Shown: positions 31,797-34,147 of the stretch, in pieces | How positions within the stretch are numbered: the stretch's first letter is position 1 | How the letters are laid out: each line of letters starts with the position of its first letter | The notes under the pieces: model-generated | The model's input: the letters and a program-made list of their open reading frames with translations, nothing else | The model's database searches: none | What the model was told of the DNA's origin: nothing | Source: a virus | Length of the DNA: 34,147 nt | Direction: 5' to 3' (one strand) | Virus record (IMG/VR): IMGVR_UViG_3300009527_000143 | Location: 1-34,147 of that record | Made by a program: the position numbers and the translations under genes

Positions 31797-33531
31797 TAGT
31801 AATATCAAGGAACAAGACCGATATTCTGCTATCGGAAACTTACAAAAAACAGTGAACTCTAATATGCAAGAGTTTAATGTAAGGACGTGTGATGTAGATA
31901 AAAATATTGATGCTTGGCGTTCTAATTTTCAAGATCTTTCTAGTCTAATACCTAAATTAGAAAGTTTCGCTAGTAGTTTTCAAGAAACTTCAGCTTTTTT
32001 AAAATCTGCATCAGATATAGTTTATAATTTTGAAAATTATTGGCTACCTAACATTGGTATTTTATATGTAAAGCCGTTTAGCGTAATAGCCAATTACCAA
32101 GACATAGAAAAATGGTTAGATTCTAATTTTATAGACGTTTTCCATAAAAATCAAATATTATCAGTAAATTTTGCAGTTCACAGCTATGATCCTACTATTC
32201 TCAACGGAACACCTATACAAAACATAACTACAGAGACACTAGATTCTCTTGCCATTTCATATCAATTAACCGCGACAGAAATAAAGGACTTTGTAGTAAA
32301 GGACAATCTTGTAAATTCAATAATATCTATAATAAATTCTATATTCAATAGAATTAAGATCGGAATGACTGTTAAAAATAACAATGATTTGTTTGATATA
32401 TACTCTAAAATAACCTCATTCCGTGGAATACTAAATACCACTCAATTCATAATAGATCAAGAAAATCTAAAAGTAATATATTCTCTACTCAATCAGTATG
32501 CTCTAATACATCCTGTTTATACAGATTATGCGAATAGAGGAGCTAAGCAAATACCAGAATTAATAATTTCTAAATTTGATCTAAAAAATATATACACCCA
32601 TTATTTTCATTCTTTCTGTTTCAAACAAAATTCCGATAAAAAATGGAAATACCTGCCTGATTGCTATAAAGAAAATTGTAAAAATCAGCCTTGTGATGAT
32701 TGCTATGATGCTCTTGATGTAAACGATTACTATGAAAATAGTGACTGTGTTTTAGGAACAAAATTTGTTTTAAGAGAATGTGCCAATGTCGTCAAAAACC
32801 CAACTCTTCATTATTTCAATATTAGTGAAAAATTCACTATACCTACTGGAGGAGTATTGGCAAAAATAAAGGCATGGGGAAGTCGTGGAGGAGGTGATTA
32901 TTCTCCAGAAGCATATAATGATCCAAGAACTTATGGAGGTGGTGGTGGATACTCTTACGGAGAATTTGAAGTTTCAGAAAACCAAGTATATTCTGTAGAA
33001 GTAGCAAAATTTGGAGGTAAGGGCATAATCAACGTAATAACGTCAGGAGGAGGATTATGCGGCGTTTTCTCAGGACAGTCTTCTGTGGACATTTATTCAT
33101 TCAACAGAGCACTCTTGATTGCCGGAGGAGGTGGAGGAGCACTTGCCAGTGAAACGGGGACTGTTAATTCAGGAAACACTCAATTTGCAAATGGCTTGCC
33201 GGGAAATTCCACAGATCCTAATATTTCAGGAGGAAGTGCCAGTATGGAAGGCATCAAAGGAACAGGCTCAAATCTTTCTAATGATATAGAAAGAGCTGCT
33301 GGCGGTGGAGGATATCGCGGGGGAACACGCACAATTGCTAGTAATGGAACTATTGCTAAAGGCGGAACAGGCTATGTTCACAGTGATGCCGCTAATCCAA
33401 TAATAACGGCTGGGGCAGGAATTGTTACGGCTAATAATGCAGAATTACTATCAACTAGCCAACTAATTAATAAAGACATAGGAGGGGTTGTAATAGAAAT
33501 TCACTATGACACCAATTTCATTTTAGATTAA
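31789..33531 (+). CDS. Fibre-like virion protein with glycine-rich C-terminal domain
   Basis: From ATG 31789 (overlapping the previous TAG by eight bases) the protein has 580 residues. Residues 1-130 share a module with the 225-residue neighbour. A Cys-rich hinge (CYKENCKNQPCDDCYDA, near 300) is followed by a domain from about 350 rich in glycine runs: GSRGGGDY, TYGGGGGYSYG, LIAGGGGGA, AAGGGGYRGG. Such glycine-rich sheets or polyglycine helices occur in phage adhesins and cell-surface glycine-rich proteins. Likely a receptor-binding fibre or its tip. The receptor is unknown. Confidence 0.7.
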   Translation: MSSSNIKEQDRYSAIGNLQKTVNSNMQEFNVRTCDVDKNIDAWRSNFQDLSSLIPKLESFASSFQETSAFLKSASDIVYNFENYWLPNIGILYVKPFSVIANYQDIEKWLDSNFIDVFHKNQILSVNFAVHSYDPTILNGTPIQNITTETLDSLAISYQLTATEIKDFVVKDNLVNSIISIINSIFNRIKIGMTVKNNNDLFDIYSKITSFRGILNTTQFIIDQENLKVIYSLLNQYALIHPVYTDYANRGAKQIPELIISKFDLKNIYTHYFHSFCFKQNSDKKWKYLPDCYKENCKNQPCDDCYDALDVNDYYENSDCVLGTKFVLRECANVVKNPTLHYFNISEKFTIPTGGVLAKIKAWGSRGGGDYSPEAYNDPRTYGGGGGYSYGEFEVSENQVYSVEVAKFGGKGIINVITSGGGLCGVFSGQSSVDIYSFNRALLIAGGGGGALASETGTVNSGNTQFANGLPGNSTDPNISGGSASMEGIKGTGSNLSNDIERAAGGGGYRGGTRTIASNGTIAKGGTGYVHSDAANPIITAGAGIVTANNAELLSTSQLINKDIGGVVIEIHYDTNFILD

Positions 33532-33536
33532 AATTT

Positions 33537-34147
33537 ATGTATATCACAGGTAATAAAGATTTTGAACAGTTTTTAGGAAAATATGTTATAGTCGAGATAG
33601 ACGGTAAGAAGAAAAAGTTCTTCGTAGAACAATTTAACCCATCAGAAGAATATGACGATCCTACCTACATTTTCAGTAACCAATACAATGTATTCGGTTT
33701 AGCTACCACACAAAGCTGCGAAAATTGTCAAAATGTATTTGGTATAACAAACTTCAGTCCTATTTTTAAAAATGTAGAACTAGGTGAGCCCTTTAGTATC
33801 CAAGTCAATACTATTGGAAATGAAGATCTTGTTTATTTTTGGTATAAAGACAATGTATTACTGGCAAATTCATCAAGTTCATTAGAGATATTGGACTCAG
33901 AATTGAGCGATTCTGGAACCTATTGGGTAGTGGTATCTGGGGAGTGTAATGTGATTACTAGTCCTAGTGCAGATGTGATAGTAGCATCACCTACAACTAC
34001 TACATCAACTACTGAAACCGGACTTCCTACCTTTCCCCCACCAACTACAACAGAGGAACCTACTACAACTACAACAGAGGAACCTACAACTACAACTACA
34101 ACAGAGGAACCTACAACTACAACTACAACAGAGGAACCTACAACTAC
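33537..34147 (+). CDS. Partial protein with Ig-like domain and Thr/Glu/Pro repeats
   Basis: ATG 33537 starts five bases after the previous stop, and the frame runs off the right edge (about 203 residues visible). Residues 1-75 hold an unknown N-terminal part with CENC. Residues about 80-145 fit an immunoglobulin-like fold: VELGEPFSIQV, VYFWYKDNVLL, LEILDSELSDSGTYWVVVSG. Then follows a Ser/Thr/Pro linker and tandem EEP-Thr repeats. Ig-like domains decorate many phage virion proteins and bind carbohydrates weakly. The low-complexity stretch resembles a mucin-like stalk. Confidence 0.7.
   Translation, partial: MYITGNKDFEQFLGKYVIVEIDGKKKKFFVEQFNPSEEYDDPTYIFSNQYNVFGLATTQSCENCQNVFGITNFSPIFKNVELGEPFSIQVNTIGNEDLVYFWYKDNVLLANSSSSLEILDSELSDSGTYWVVVSGECNVITSPSADVIVASPTTTTSTTETGLPTFPPPTTTEEPTTTTTEEPTTTTTTEEPTTTTTTEEPTT
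34029..34147 (+). repeat. Tandem Glu-Glu-Pro-Thr(5-6) coding repeat
   Basis: GAGGAACCT followed by ACA/ACT codons recurs with starts at 34053, 34077, 34104 and 34131, that is one 24-base and then two 27-base periods, and continues to the window edge. The array encodes EEPTTTTT/TTTTTT units. Confidence 0.95.

Noticed and set aside
1-34147. Genome-wide recoding of TAA as a sense codon, suggested by the methyltransferase and 9665 cases
   Set aside because: Many genes here end in TAA at positions fitting family lengths or tight gene borders, so a general reassignment is not supported. Local mutation or read-through is enough.
34029-34147. CRISPR-like or noncoding tandem array
   Set aside because: The repeats are in frame with the preceding Ig-like domain, have no spacers and encode a regular peptide repeat.

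Overview
The window reads as part of the genome of a large, AT-rich (about one third G+C) tailed phage with T4-like features. It encodes a gp19-type tail tube protein, a gp44-like clamp-loader ATPase, a FEN-type 5' nuclease, very large tail or fibre proteins, and dense gene clusters with short overlaps. Apart from the non-phage cassette described below it resembles large myoviruses. The host is probably in the Planctomycetes-Verrucomicrobia-Lentisphaerae (PVC) group: a cassette at 2799-6231 encodes a DUF1549/DUF1553 protein and a DUF1501 protein, a pair typical of that group. The recognisable promoters are sigma70-like (TTGACA/TATAAT type) rather than Bacteroidota type, which agrees.

Layout. 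(1) 1-2608, leftward: UV-damage endonuclease, small unknown genes, a 3D-domain lipoprotein and an acidic protein. (2) 2733-6331, leftward: the PVC-type cassette with its own sigma70-like promoter, bounded by two long perfect hairpins. (3) 6425-7855, leftward: two small genes of clearly higher G+C flanking an AT-rich, N-terminally truncated, frameshifted TnpB remnant. (4) 7906-13421, leftward: SPFH membrane protein, two tiny membrane proteins, a nucleotidyltransferase-like protein, an adenine/cytosine-N4 methyltransferase with a disturbed N-terminus, the clamp loader and small genes. (5) 13528-16686, rightward: FEN nuclease, metallophosphatase, zinc-ribbon and unknown proteins. (6) 16683-17339: a lone leftward tail tube gene. 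(7) 17395-26025, rightward: R2K ATP-grasp, nucleotidyltransferase-like protein, NADAR, SNase-like nuclease and a 1741-residue virion protein. (8) 26089-31055, leftward: MYG1-like DHH protein, NAMPT-like enzyme, HAD phosphatase, YqeY and a PRPP-synthetase-like enzyme. (9) 31119-34147, rightward: structural and fibre proteins, the last with an Ig-like domain and Thr/Glu/Pro repeats running off the window.

Functional themes. The PRPP-synthetase-like plus NAMPT-like pair in one leftward group matches the composition of the phage NAD+ reconstitution pathway NARP1, or an ordinary nicotinamide salvage pair. A NADAR protein, a family that removes ADP-ribose from DNA guanine, adds a second link to ADP-ribose/NAD counter-defence. 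The clamp loader, FEN nuclease, methyltransferase and UV endonuclease serve DNA replication, marking and repair. The cassette of region 2 is probably host-derived cell-envelope cargo.

Regulation. Several cluster-leading genes have a sigma70-like promoter whose -10 hexamer ends only 5-7 bases before the ATG, predicting leaderless mRNAs. Three structural genes carry a TAAATA core 6-7 bases before ATG, resembling the T4 late promoter. Shine-Dalgarno sequences are mostly absent. No stretch over 300 bases lacks a gene: the largest gaps (2609-2798 and 6232-6424) hold promoters and hairpins. No tRNA, rRNA, CRISPR array or origin was recognised.
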